Source of the DNA: Epiperipatus broadwayi
Lineage: Eukaryota; Onychophora; Udeonychophora; Euonychophora; Peripatidae
DNA: 64,000 nucleotides
Reading direction: 5' to 3'
NCBI GenBank assembly: GCA_028023455.1
Contig: JAQFVV010012405.1
Location: 12,263,423-12,327,422 of the forward strand
The notes under the pieces were generated by a model. It was not told the DNA's origin. It did not search any database and saw nothing but the letters and a program-made list of their open reading frames with translations. Position numbers and translations under genes: made by a program. Below, piece by piece: positions 12,883 to 23,543 of the stretch (position 1 is the stretch's first letter; each line of letters begins with the position of its first letter).

Positions 12883-13105
12883 ACCTGTGTCTATATATGT
12901 AATATATAGGGTATATGAGTACAGACTTTCACACGACCTACCACTCTCCACACTATCTCATAACACTGATACACTTGAACACACATATGTTGAAAAGATA
13001 AATAATCACTAATATACATATTTCATGCTAAACCAACAATGATCAGTTGGTCCAGATTACCATCTCTACACATATATGCTATAAGTGCTCAGATATATAT
13101 TAAGA
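12883..13105 (-). mobile_element. Hammerhead-bearing repeat, copy 2
   Basis: Reverse complement of 3365-3600 with substitutions: tail blocks GACTTTCACACGACC, ACCACTCTCCACACTATCTC and TTGAAAAGATAAATAATCAC, then the ribozyme region, then ACCATCTCTACACATATATG. It carries a decayed hammerhead at 13001-13061. Confidence 0.75.
13001..13061 (-). ncRNA. Decayed hammerhead ribozyme
   Basis: On the minus strand helix I (GGTAATC with GATTATT) and CCAA are preserved, but the core reads CTGATCA instead of CTGATGA and helix II is disrupted (TTGTT against AGCAT). The invariant G of the core is lost, so no self-cleavage is expected. Confidence 0.75.
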
Positions 13106-14097
13106 TAGCCAATCCTCATACTTTAATGGACAGGCTTCAATCTACTCCACACTGCAACTCTTCAACCATCCATCCAATTGAAAATCTGATGATGGAATGC
13201 TCAAAAGCCACCCTGCAGCTGAGATTCTTGTCACATCCATGTTGACCTAAGGTCAATCTAACCCCTAATGTACAGGATATAATCCATTTAATACATATAC
13301 AAGGAATGGGCAGACATCTCTTCTAGGTCTTAGTAAATAATTATCTAATCTTTTTCTTTTTATATATCAATAATCTGCAGCTGCATTATGCTTTTTTATC
13401 ATTTTTTTATTTTTCACTTCTTTTAAGTGTCTTTTATGTGTAACATTAAAGTAGTAATTCCTTCTATTTTCTTTACTTCAGAGTTCAGTATTATAAATCT
13501 AGAATAATCAAAGGGCAATAAAATGAAATTCTATATATTCAAATACTCTGACTAGTTTTTATCCATTGATCCTTTCAGTTGAAAATCATTAAATTTTCAC
13601 CCATTTATCTTGTAAGCATTGCTTTTTTTCTGGTATTTTATTTTATTCTTTACTATGTTAGCTATAAAAAATTCAAAACTATTTAAAGGTATGAACTCGT
13701 TCTAACTTGTTTGTATATTTATGCAGACTTATTATTAGTAGACAAAATCTCATCTGAGTATTTGTATATTGCGTTATCAATAATTATTATATCATATGAT
13801 ATTAAAATCTTGCCTGACAACTACTGACTCTTCAGGTTTACTTTGGATGACAATATATTATTTTAACTCATACTGTCAAACTAAATATTTAAGAAAATTT
13901 TCTTAATGCAAATGTTGAAAAAAAAAAAAAAAAACACAGAGAAAATGATGTGGGTCTTTGTTTGGTGTATATCTTTTGTCAGTAATTAATATTTAATAAA
14001 ATTTGTCAATTTTGAATGCCATTTAGCAATCATGAAAAAAAATTTTCTAACAAGGGTAATATTTGAAAACTGCAAAGGGAAACAAAATAATTAACAA
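13106..14097. other. AT-rich sequence without recognised feature
   Basis: An open frame at 13039-13245 starts inside the hammerhead repeat and has no family resemblance. Nothing else noticed. Confidence 0.45.
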
Positions 14098-14190
14098 GCA
14101 TTGGTGGCCTAGTGGTTAGCATAGCCGCCTTCAAAGCAGCTGGTCCGGGTTCACTTCCCGGTCAACCCTTTGACATATGAAAAAAAAAAA
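14098..14190 (+). mobile_element. tRNA-Gly-derived SINE, copy 1
   Basis: A tRNA-like sequence starting GCATTGGTGGCCTAGTGG (A box TGGCCTAGTGG) with B box GGTTCACTTCC and T-stem CCGGG/CCCGG, then the tail TTTGACATATGA and an A run. It resembles animal tRNA-Gly(UCC), but the anticodon loop is CTTCAAA and the acceptor stem is mismatched. Five related copies share the TTTGACA tail, so this is a short interspersed element and not a functional tRNA gene. Confidence 0.85.
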
Positions 14191-14539
14191 AACTAAAGTG
14201 CATCCAACGATTTTTTTTAAATTTTTGTCTATTTCACATTTGTTCCAAGTATATTAACCTCCTATAAGATTAAGATCTGACATCATAGGCATGATGTTTT
14301 TATTTCAGAAAAAATTATCATATAGTATTATATTATGGCAATAGATAGACTGAAAGACAAAGAATTTTAATATAATTTTGTATCGAATAGTTCTCTATTA
14401 TACTATAATTTAATATATTTTTTGACCATAGATGGCAAGAATAATTTAATAATAAAAAAGCAATAAAGCTTATATTCGATTTCTAGAAATTTGGCCAACA
14501 TTTATTACTTTTAAGTCCAAGAGAAAAGGGTTATATTTT

Positions 14540-14790
14540 ATGTAATAATCCGCTGGACTATTTCCATCATCTATCATTAAATGTTGAATGTAAAGAAAAT
14601 TTAAAGTTTACTTAAACTTTGAAAATATAAACAACTTGTTATATTAGCACACAAACAGGTTGTTGTCTATTTGTGTATTTTTACTCACAAGTTGTTTTCA
14701 TCGTTTAAATAAACTTTAAAATGTTCTATACATTCAACATTTAATGATAGATAATGTAAATAATCCAACATATTATCACATGTAATATAC
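14540..14790. mobile_element. Foldback MITE, ~250 bp
   Basis: The left arm has TCTATCATTAAATGTTGAAT, then AAACTTTGAAAATATAAAC and AACTTGT. The right arm mirrors these as ACAAGTTGTTTTCATCG, TTTAAATAAACTTTAAAA and ATTCAACATTTAATGATAGA. The centre is about 45 bp. Sequence between 14191 and 14540 shows nothing recognisable. Confidence 0.7.
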
Positions 14791-14862
14791 CATCATCACA
14801 AATCTTTAAATGAATAATATTTTATATATTTTTATAATTATTACTTCAATTTACCCTGCGTG

Positions 14863-14965
14863 GTTTGGCGCAGTTAATAAAGCTTCCGACTAGAGATTGA
14901 AACGTCCCAGGACCGATTTTGGCGCCGTCAGTTTTGGCATTTGAACTTTTTATGAACTCCCTAGC
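14863..14965 (+). mobile_element. Second tRNA-like SINE fragment
   Basis: GC-richer island with an A-box-like TGGCGCAGTTAAT and a B-box-like GGACCGATTTTGG about 40 bp apart, which suggests a tRNA-derived SINE head of a different family from the Gly-like one. The tRNA species cannot be assigned. Confidence 0.45.
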
Positions 14966-15089
14966 AATAAAACCGCATGCATGTGTCTACTCCAATTATA
15001 TTTTTTTTATTAATTTGATACATAATGTAATTATAAAATGAAATACATTATATATATATATATATATGATATTAAAAATATGTTTGTGA

Positions 15090-15300
15090 AGGTTCTAAAT
15101 TTACGTGTTATATATTTCTTAAACTGGATTCCAGAGAGATAGTAAAAAACCCAGAAAGAGACCACATGTGAGATGGATGGATGAAATAAGAAAGTGTGCA
15201 GGAGTGATGTGGAGAAGAGAACCTAAAGATCAGAGAAGATGGATTGAACTTGGAGAGACCTTCATCCTGCAGTGGATTGATGATGGTTGATGGTGTTTTT
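15090..15300 (+). pseudogene. 3' end of LINE reverse transcriptase ORF
   Basis: Translates to the same C-terminal text as 30985-31385: GRRPHVRWMDEIRK-like, then VMWRRE, RRWIELGETFILQWID. It is a 5'-truncated LINE insertion lacking all catalytic motifs. It ends near GATGATGGTTGATGG, without the long TGA run seen at the other copies. Confidence 0.8.
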
Positions 15301-15356
15301 GTATAAAAGCAGGTTGTAAGATATTTTTTTTTAATTTCCTTTATAAATTCTTTTTT

Positions 15357-15357
15357 A

Positions 15358-15438
<81 letters not shown>
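15357..15438. repeat. (AAT)n microsatellite
   Basis: About 27 AAT units. The poly-Leu open frame on the minus strand is a by-product. Confidence 0.97.
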
Positions 15439-15461
15439 TTTGTTAAATTAGTTATTTGGAA

Positions 15462-15674
15462 AGAGCCCAAACGAACAGCAGTACATCTTCTGCATTTTTT
15501 GAACATACTAAACAATCAGGGCACAATTTCATTCCCGCTAACCCCGTTATTTTATGCTCAGAACCAAACGACTACAGGAGAAAAATAAAGGAGGCATTCT
15601 ACATTAACAGAGACATCCATGCAATCAACAGAAGAGACACGTGCTTCGACATCTCGAAAAAATGGGCTACGTAA
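15462..15674 (+). pseudogene. PLE GIY-YIG C-terminal fragment
   Basis: The frame gives AFFEHTKQSGH, then the conserved end block RRKIKEAFYINRDIHAIN and RRDTCFDISKKWAT before a stop at 15672. This is the C-terminal part of the GIY-YIG endonuclease domain that follows the reverse transcriptase in Penelope-like elements; the Glu in KIKEAF is its metal-binding residue. The same ending occurs at 28110-28200 and 51941-52036. The 5' part is missing, abutting the AAT microsatellite. Confidence 0.85.
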
Positions 15675-15765
15675 CAGTAACTCATTTGAATATTCTCATT
15701 TACATATATTAAGTACATTTTCACGAAGGCTATGAGTATGAGGCACGGTTCCTCGAAAACGTTCA
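15675..15765 (+). repeat. Conserved PLE 3' module
   Basis: After the stop comes GGCTATGAGTATGAGGCACG, then a TTCCTCGAAAACGTTCAG block. Related sequence follows the PLE stop at 52089-52125 and, more diverged, at 28232-28275. It contains a GAGG/CCTC hairpin. It is probably the element's 3' untranslated region. Confidence 0.7.
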
Positions 15766-17169
15766 GCCAAATTTATTATTAACTATATATTTTTTCTCTA
15801 ATAATTTACAATTAAGTATTTTTATTGTTACAAATAAGGAGAAATTAAAAAAAAAAACCACATTTATAATACAAAAAAGTAATTTTATTTTGGCTCAAAA
15901 TCTATTCAGATTAAAAACTTTGTGAAAATATTAAATTATAATTTAAGCCTAGATTTATCTACCTTAGATACATCCGAAAGGTAATAATATTAAAATGATC
16001 TTTCTTAAGATTTTTTCTGGGTTTTTTTGGGAGGAGGGGAGATTACTGTTTATCTTTTTATTTAATGATCCACCATTTGATGTCTTTTCAGATACTTTGG
16101 ATTCAATTAGCTTTACATAAATTGATTTTACTTCATCATGTTGGATAGTTATAAGTGTAATAGACAATATATATTTTTTAATTACATTAAGGTGAAACGA
16201 TCTCAGATATAATTAAATCCAAGTCATGAACCTAACTTTGAAACTGGGCAAATAAACTTTCATCTTGCGTCTTTTTCTTAAATTATGATAATAATTAAAA
16301 ACCTCCATTAGTACTATTGAATTTCTTTTTATTCTGACTTGGTGATAATCAGATTTCTGAAGAAGCCATCTTTCATTATTTAAGCATACCTGTGATAGAA
16401 GTTACTATTATTTAAAAATATAATGAAAGCTAATAGTTTACTCAAAAAAATTATCTCAGATACTATATAAGATTAATTAAATAAATAAAAATGGAAGGCT
16501 TAATAGACAAATGAATTATGGGGAAGCACTTCAGAACAAAATAAAAAGGAATGAAGAGTCTTGATATGTAAATAATCTAGAAATCGTTTTGAACCATCAA
16601 AACTATAATAACAGTCTTTGAAAATACCACAATATTTCTTATATATGCCGTTTACAGAAATATATACAAATTACAAAATAATTAAACGTATTTATTCAAT
16701 TAATAAAATCGAATATTAATGAGTGAAAATTATTTTTATTTTCAGTTTTATAGACTTTGATTAGTTTATTCAGTTTCAAGTTTTTTTTTTTTTTTATTGT
16801 ATATACTGTTTAAAAGTAACTCAAAATGTTTTAAGAAAAAATAATTGATTATCATCCTAAAATCGTAATTTAAAAGAATAAAATTAATTTCCTAACATCT
16901 TTGTATTATTGATAACTCTATAAAAAGTAATAAAAATATAGCACTCCAAAATAAACATTTAATGAAAAAGATATGTTTATAAAAAAATATTTATAATAAA
17001 TTGGAGTATGGAAGTAACAAAGCTCAGCCAGGATCCAACAATCTTGAGTTTCGGGGTCTGTCACTTTATCAAATGTAGAAAATCAAGTGGAAAGAAATGT
17101 ATATATTAAATATCCTCAATACTACCATATATTCTTTTAAATTCACATAAATAAAGATACAGTAAAAGG
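15766..17169. other. AT-rich sequence without recognised feature
   Basis: No coding similarity or structured repeat noticed. The block near 16980-17060 (GTAACAAAGCTCAGCCAGG) is slightly GC-richer but unassigned. Confidence 0.45.
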
Positions 17170-17233
17170 CAAATGCCCCCGAAGATGCATTTTGTCCTGA
17201 ACCAGCACTCATTAGTTGGTTCAGGTCACCATC
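17170..17233 (-). ncRNA. Decayed hammerhead ribozyme
   Basis: On the minus strand GTGACCTGAACCAA precedes CTAATGA (core G to A), then GTGCT-GGTTC-AGGAC and AAAATGCATC. The layout is that of the intact copy at 32417-32475, but the core is mutated in both CTGATGA and GAAA. Inactive fossil. Confidence 0.75.
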
Positions 17234-17279
17234 TTTCACATATATCTCTGTTATATGAAAAATATTTATCTATGTTAAA

Positions 17280-17540
17280 TAATTACATTTTGAACTACAA
17301 GTGTCAAACTAACTGAACTCACATCTTTGACACCATGCACTTTAAATAAATAGAGTAGTAATCATTAAGTATCAAACTAACTCAATGCACATCTTTAACA
17401 CCATCCATTTTAGATAAATACAGTAATGATTATTAGTTTAGTAAACGATTAGTAATAGTCATTACTGTATTTATCTAAAATGGATGGTGTCAAAGATGTG
17501 CATTGAGTTAGTTTGACACTGTAATTCAAAATGTAATTAA
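17280..17540. mobile_element. Foldback element with duplicated left arm
   Basis: The right arm (17455-17540) contains ACTGTATTTATCTAAAATGG, GATGTGCATTGAGTTAG and TTTGACACTGTAATTCAAAA. Its mirror occurs at 17362-17430, and a second, more diverged mirror at 17290-17360, so the left arm is present twice. The unpaired centre is about 20 bp. Confidence 0.75.
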
Positions 17541-17574
17541 TTAAGAAAGAAATAATAAAAATATTAACAATTAA

Positions 17575-17656
17575 CCCTTAAACTATCAACAATCTCAATC
17601 TGTAGTCAAGGCAACCTCCTTTAACAATACATGTTGAGATTGGTGATAGCTTAAGG
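17575..17656. repeat. Small foldback around a family A block
   Basis: CCCTTAAACTATCAACAATC at the left is mirrored by GATTGGTGATAGCTTAAGGG at the right. The interior holds the dispersed block GTAGTCAAGGCAACCTCC. Confidence 0.7.
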
Positions 17657-18477
17657 GTTGATTGCTATCATCTACATTTATAAACCTATTAAAGCCTTGA
17701 GTAATTAGCTTTATTGTCTTAGTATTAAGAATATTGAACAAATAGGCACATTAGTTTGTAAAATATAACTGTCAAAAAATAGCAATTGGAAATAGAGAAA
17801 GAGTAATGATAGTCGAATACTTTAATTATTCATCAATTGTCTTCATAGCTTTTATGGTTACAATAAAAAAGGATATAGAATATTTAAAAAAACTGAATGA
17901 TTTATAAACATTTTACATTGGCGTCTAGGATAGTTGAACAAAAGTTTTGAGGAAAAGTTTTAATGGCATTACTCCTTACATTATACTTTATATAGTCAAT
18001 GCTAAAATGGTATAAGAAAAGAAGAAATATTTTATAAATGCTTTATACTAAAAAATGTTGACACTTTAAAAAAAAAATTTTTTTTTTCAAAAGTAGGATA
18101 TTTTATAATAATATAAAAATATTATTTTATACAAATTGGAAATAAAACTTCATTTATCAATATATATATATATCAAATTTTCGCAAATCTAGTCCTAAAC
18201 AGTCTCCTTCAAAAAATAATAATGCAAATAAATGGTAAAAGTGCAGAAAAATAAATGGAAATAACAACAGAACAATATTTATGAGTTTAGCTGAAGAAAC
18301 AGCACCAAAGCGCTCGTTTCCTTGAAGAATATCCCATACTACCTCAATATCAAAATTACGAGATTCAGTTTGGAAGATTATAAAACTGAATAATTATTAT
18401 AAAAATAATTGATGTCTACAGTATATATTTTTCTTTTAACTAATAAAATTATAATTGACAGCTATTACTTATAATTA
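17657..18477. other. AT-rich sequence without recognised feature
   Basis: Nothing recognised up to the Merlin element boundary; the last 8 bp (18470-18477) are its presumed target duplication. Confidence 0.45.
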
Positions 18478-18510
18478 GGTACTTACGGATAATTTGCCTG
18501 ATGACGTATT
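18478..18510 (+). repeat. Merlin left terminal inverted repeat
   Basis: GGTACTTACGGATAATTTGC followed by CTGATGACGTATT; pairs with the right TIR at 21371-21403 with one mismatch near the inner end. Confidence 0.9.
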
Positions 18511-18760
18511 TGAACCACCGGTTTCTTCTGGTAGGCATCGACGATCTTTGTATGACAATGTTGTCATGGCAACGAAGTGACTGGCGTGATTAATCCATCA
18601 GAGAGTCAATTTTTTTTTTTTTTTAACCACGAGATTTAAAATTCGGAGAGAGATTTGGGAAATTTTTTGATTTTTCTGTCTATTGTGATTTTGCTATCCA
18701 CTTGATCACAGTGATTTTTTTCAGCTCTTCCATTGCGTTTTTGATATTTTACTTTGTGAT

Positions 18761-19644
18761 ATGGCTGAAGCTCCAAGAACCTTGTTTAGTTTACCGAGTA
18801 CGGAGGAAGAAGCGATCATCTTCTTACAAGACCGCGGTCTTCTCCCCAAAAGGAAATTATGTCAAAATGGGCATGAAATGAAAAAGTATATTCACAATTC
18901 CAAGAAACAATGGTGATGTAACTTGAAGGATTGCCTGTCAGAAATTGCAATTAGAAAAGGCACGTGGTTTGTCAGCTCCAAAATGACTTTCGTGACCGCT
19001 ATACGTTTCATCTATAGTTGGTCCAAAGAATTAACATCGATAACATTTTGTGCGGAGGAATTGAATATTTCGGACAAAACTGTTATCGATTGGAACAACT
19101 ACCTCTGGGAAGTTTGTACCTGGAGATTGTTAAGAAATGAAAGGTGGAAAATCGGAGGTCCCAACACAATCGTTGAGATTGATGAAAGCCTCTTCACAAA
19201 ACGGAAGAACAATGCCGGAAGAGTCCTACCACAGCAATGGCTATTTGGTGGTGTGTGCAGAGAGACTGAGGAATGCTTTATTGTAGCCATTCGAGATAGA
19301 AGTGCATCTACTCTCATGCAAGAAAATTTGCAAAATGTACATGAAGGCTCGACTATCTACAGCGATTGCTGGAAGGGATACAAGAGCGAAGAGTTAGCTG
19401 AGGCTGGATACGAACACCATCGTGTTAATCACACATACAACTTCGTAGACCCCACAACTGGTGTACATACACAGAATGTTGAAAGGTTGTGGGGTTTGGT
19501 CAAATGGCATAATAAAAAACACAGAGGGACAGCACGTCAGCACCTGGACTCATATTTGAGCGAGTTTATGTGAGGCAGTCGTACAAAGCTGATCCTTTCG
19601 CTGCAATTTTAGAACATATATCCCAATTCAGTCCTCCACAGTGA
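18761..19644 (+). pseudogene. Merlin/ISXO2-like transposase, two lesions
   Basis: DDE transposase that would cut and paste this element. Starting at the ATG at 18761 (MAEAPRTLFS), the frame runs through a Cys-rich zinc-ribbon region (LCQNGHEM, then CNLKDC). It is interrupted by a TGA at 18914-18916, where a CGA Arg codon is a plausible ancestor. It then continues for 216 codons. The IS1595-type motifs are visible: VEIDESLF (first Asp), then IYSDCWKGY (second Asp), then HTQNVERLW (Glu), followed by KKHRGTARQHLDSYLSEF. A one-base deletion at about 19572 shifts the last ~24 codons, which in the other frame end QFSPPQ before TGA at 19642-19644. Length would be close to 290 residues, normal for the family. 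The catalytic triad itself is intact. Confidence 0.9.
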
Positions 19645-19729
19645 ACGCTATTTGTAAGTAATTTTAATTTTTTTTATAATAATTATAATTTTAGAATTAA
19701 TTATATTATTGAATATAGACAATAAGTAA

Positions 19730-20935
19730 TCCAAATGCATGTAAAAGTAACGTCACCATTAATGCCATATTCGCATTAAATCTTTATTTTAAATGTACAA
19801 ACAATTTTTGTTAATATTTCTTCAATTATCAAACTTCCACTTCATTATGTTTCATTTGTAAATAATTTTCAATAATTTTTTTAATAAAATTACCAATATA
19901 CAGTCCGTTTTTAAAATTATCAAATGCTTGTAGAAAGTACGGCCTCTTACACCACATTTTATACAAGATGGCCATTAATGGTAGATTCGCATTAACTTTT
20001 TTTTTTTAAAATTTACAAAAAAAAATTTTTTTTATATTTCTTCAATTATCAAACTTCCACTTAATTACATTTAATTTGTAAATAATTTTTGTATTTTTGG
20101 GTTAATATTTCTACAAATATCAAATTATTTATCGTAAATTCATTTAAAATTAGCCAATGTGATCGCCATTAATGGCACATTTTCAATAATTTTTTGTTTT
20201 TATATTTTATATTGACCTTATTTTGTATTTCATGCACGTAAATTTTCACTAATTTGTTGGGGTTTTTTTTTGTATTTTTGGGTTAATATTTCTACAAATA
20301 TCAAATTATTTATCGTAAATTCATTGGCTATACAGTACGCTTTTAAAATTAGCCAATGTGATCGCCATTAATGCACATTTTCAATAATTTTTTGTTTTTA
20401 TATTTTGTATTGACCTTATTTTGTATTTCATGCATATAAATTTTCACTAATTTGTTGGGGTTTTTTTTTGTATTTTTGGGTTAATATTTCTACAAATATC
20501 AAATTATTTATCGTAAATTCATTGGCTATACAGTACGCTTTTAAAATTAGCCAATGTGATCGCCATTAATGGCACATTTTCAATAATTTTTTGTTTTTAT
20601 ATTTTGTATTGACCTTATTTTGTATTTCATGCACATAAATTTTCACTAATTTGTTGGGGTTTTTTTTGTATTTTTGGGTTAATATTTCTACAAATATCAA
20701 ATTATTTATCGTAAATTCATTGGCTATACAGTACGCTTTTAAAATTAGCCAATGTGATCACCATTAATGGCACATTTTCAATAATTTTTTGTTTTTATAT
20801 TTTGTATTGACCTTATTTTGTATTTCATGCACGTAAATTTTCACTAATTTGTTGGGTTTTTTTTGTATTTTTGGGTTAATATTTCTACAAATATCTATAT
20901 TTTGTATTTTATATCTTGTACTACAAGCTTCGCTT
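19730..20935. repeat. ~198-bp satellite inside the Merlin element
   Basis: Unit starts recur at 20101, 20282, 20480, 20678 and 20875 (GGTTAATATTTCTACAAATA), giving spacings of 181, 198, 198 and 197 bp. More diverged units precede from about 19740. Most units carry GCCATTAATGGC, a 12-bp perfect palindrome (for example 20165-20176 and 20562-20573), or a one-base variant. After the last unit lie small hairpins AAGCTTCGCTT and CAGCGCTATGCGCTG (20930-20985). No coding content. Confidence 0.9.
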
Positions 20936-21209
20936 GTCAAAAAACACAAAGGGCCCCCCCCAATAACTACAGCGCTATGCGCTGTTATAATTGGCCACAT
21001 TTTTAAGATTTTTGAATAGTTTTCATGCATGAAATTTTGTATTGACCTTATTAAATTTTCACTAATTTTTTCTTTTTTTTGTATTTTTTTTCAGGACCAA
21101 GAAACATGCTGGTGTTCAGTCGGTGTGTATCACGTGACATTCCTTTTGTTTTACGTTAAAATTTTTATATTTTTGCCATTTTACTTTGTATTTTATCACA
21201 TGATAACCC

Positions 21210-21381
21210 GATGACGTATTACCCTGAAGGCATACCGATTTAATGTTGCGCTTTTTAACGTGACATGTTCACGTGATATGCTGACACATCTTAGCGAGTA
21301 GATGTGTCTGCAGATCACTTGGAGACATTATCTTAAAAATCGCAACATTAGACCGGTATGCCTTCAGGGTAATACATCATC
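21210..21381. repeat. Subterminal inverted repeat of the Merlin element
   Basis: GATGACGTATTACCCTGAAG then GCATACCG (21210-21240) is mirrored by CGGTATGCCTTCAGGG then TAATACATCATC (21353-21381). The inner arm repeats the GATGACGTATT portion of the TIR, so the right end can form an extended hairpin. The interior includes an ACGTGACATGTTCACGTG palindromic stretch. Confidence 0.85.
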
Positions 21382-21403
21382 AGGCAAATTATCCGTAAGT
21401 ACC
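21371..21403 (-). repeat. Merlin right terminal inverted repeat
   Basis: AATACATCATCAGGCAAATT then ATCCGTAAGTACC, the inverse of the left TIR. Confidence 0.9.
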
Positions 21404-21716
21404 TAACATTACTACTAACTGTTACAACTTATAGCATTATTAGTTAATAAATTTTAAGAAAGACTTTTAGACAATCAAGACTATTAAAAATAAAAGGTAA
21501 ATAAAAATATAGCAATAAAATGCATTTAATTTAAAAATGAAAAAAGAAATAAATACCGTATTATGTTTCACATAAAAGCAATTGCAGAATATGCAAATAT
21601 TTAGTAAAATAACTTAGATAATCTAATTTAAACATTCACAGATTTTTATGTTTAAAAAAAATGAAGATATTTTTTCAATCCAATACTAGTAAGCGATTAC
21701 ACATTTTTATTAGCAT

Positions 21717-22260
<544 letters not shown>

Positions 22261-23324
22261 TGAAGAGATAGTTAAATAGAGAGGAGAAACGTAAGTAATA
22301 GAGCAAAAAAAGAAAGTGAAAAAAAAGGGAAGGAAAGAAGATGAGAGTAGCATAAATAGATAGACAATTCAAGCTAAACAAAGTTAATACTTGATAATAC
22401 CCAGCACTCTGATACTCTATGTGTCCATACTAAGTACATCCCATTTACATAGAAAAACCTTCAAAATTTGAATTGTAAATTGCAAATATAGTAGATTTAT
22501 ACAAATAAACATTTCAGAAGTTTTTTTAAATTAAAAATACACACAGATGAAGTTGCTCAAACAATTATTTTAATAATATGTATATTACAATAAATCCATC
22601 AAGCAGTAGTAGGCTTGTATGTTTTAAATGCAACAAAATACATTAAATATTCCTTAACTGCATCACTAGAAAACTCAGAAAATGTCTGTATTTTGATAAA
22701 GAAGGGCATTACTGTCTATCTAATAGAAAAATGAGGCGTAAATGATTTCAAACCGTATCAGAATATTCTTCCTGATTAAAAACAAAGAACAGGCTTGAAA
22801 AAAAAAAGTAATAAAGCTTGAATTTTAAAATATTTCAGAACTGAATATAAGTTCTTAACTTTTTCGGATATTAAGAAAAAAGATTATAAATGTGTTGTTT
22901 AAATTAAAAACTCATACCCTACCCAACTAATGTTTAGTCTAAATCTTGTTTGTTCCATTGATGAGGAATCTATTTTTAATATATCACAATAAAATGGTGG
23001 ACTTGGATACCAGTTTAATCTGATTAACCATTTTGAAAGTTTACTATGTTGAAGTATCTACTCATAAAATATTTAAATAATCTAAAAATATTTGTTTTTT
23101 TAAGTAATAAAACATGTTTTAATTTTAAATATAATCACAATTAGTTTCTTTAAAAACTAGTCTTTCAAATGAATATCTTCCATCTTCAATGAGAATCATT
23201 GGGTCTTACTCTCGGAGAGATAGTAGTTCCTGTGTACCATTATTGTTATTTTTATTAATATAAATCTTATTTATTTAAGTATATGAATTTTTTCTACAGT
23301 ACAGGCTTTTCATGCCTGCACTCC
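22261..23324. other. AT-rich sequence without recognised feature
   Basis: Nothing supported. Confidence 0.5.
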
Positions 23325-23520
23325 AATATGTAATATATAGGGGGGTTGAACTCAGACTTTCACATGACCTCAGCTATCCATGCACTTGATCACACACATG
23401 TCAAAAAGATAAATAATTTATTATTTATCTTTTCAGCATGTGTGTGATCAAGGGTTTCAGGAGTATGAGATAGCATAGATAGTTGAGGGTCATGTGAAAG
23501 TCTGAGTGCAAACCCCCTTA
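23325..23520. repeat. Head-to-head palindrome of the hammerhead-repeat tail
   Basis: The left arm has CAGACTTTCACATGACC and GATCACACACATGTCAAAAA; the right arm mirrors it with TTTCAGCATGTGTGTGATCA and GGTCATGTGAAAGTCTG. Each arm corresponds to the tail of the repeats at 3365-3600 and 12883-13105 without the ribozyme. A (TTTA)n run follows (23517-23543). Confidence 0.8.
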
Positions 23521-23543
23521 TTTATTTATTTATTTATTTATCA

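Larger units (their letters stand above)
18478..21403 (+). mobile_element. Merlin/ISXO2-type DNA transposon
   Basis: A complete element of about 2.93 kb. Terminal inverted repeats begin GGTACTTACGGATAATTTGC and extend some 33 bp. The presumed 8-bp target duplications are TATAATTA (left) and TAACATTA (right), matching at 6 of 8 positions; 8-9 bp is usual for Merlin. The cargo is one transposase gene with an IS1595/ISXO2-type DDE domain, a large tandem-repeat block (19730-20935) and a subterminal inverted repeat (21210-21381). The transposase is broken, so this copy is non-autonomous, but the two lesions and well-kept TIRs suggest a fairly recent insertion. Confidence 0.9.

Noticed and set aside
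15729-15770. PLE 3' module as a hammerhead (GATCATGAGG...CCTCGAAAACG)
   Set aside because: A GAGG/CCTC stem and GAAA are present, but the seven bases before the stem do not match CTGANGA in any copy.
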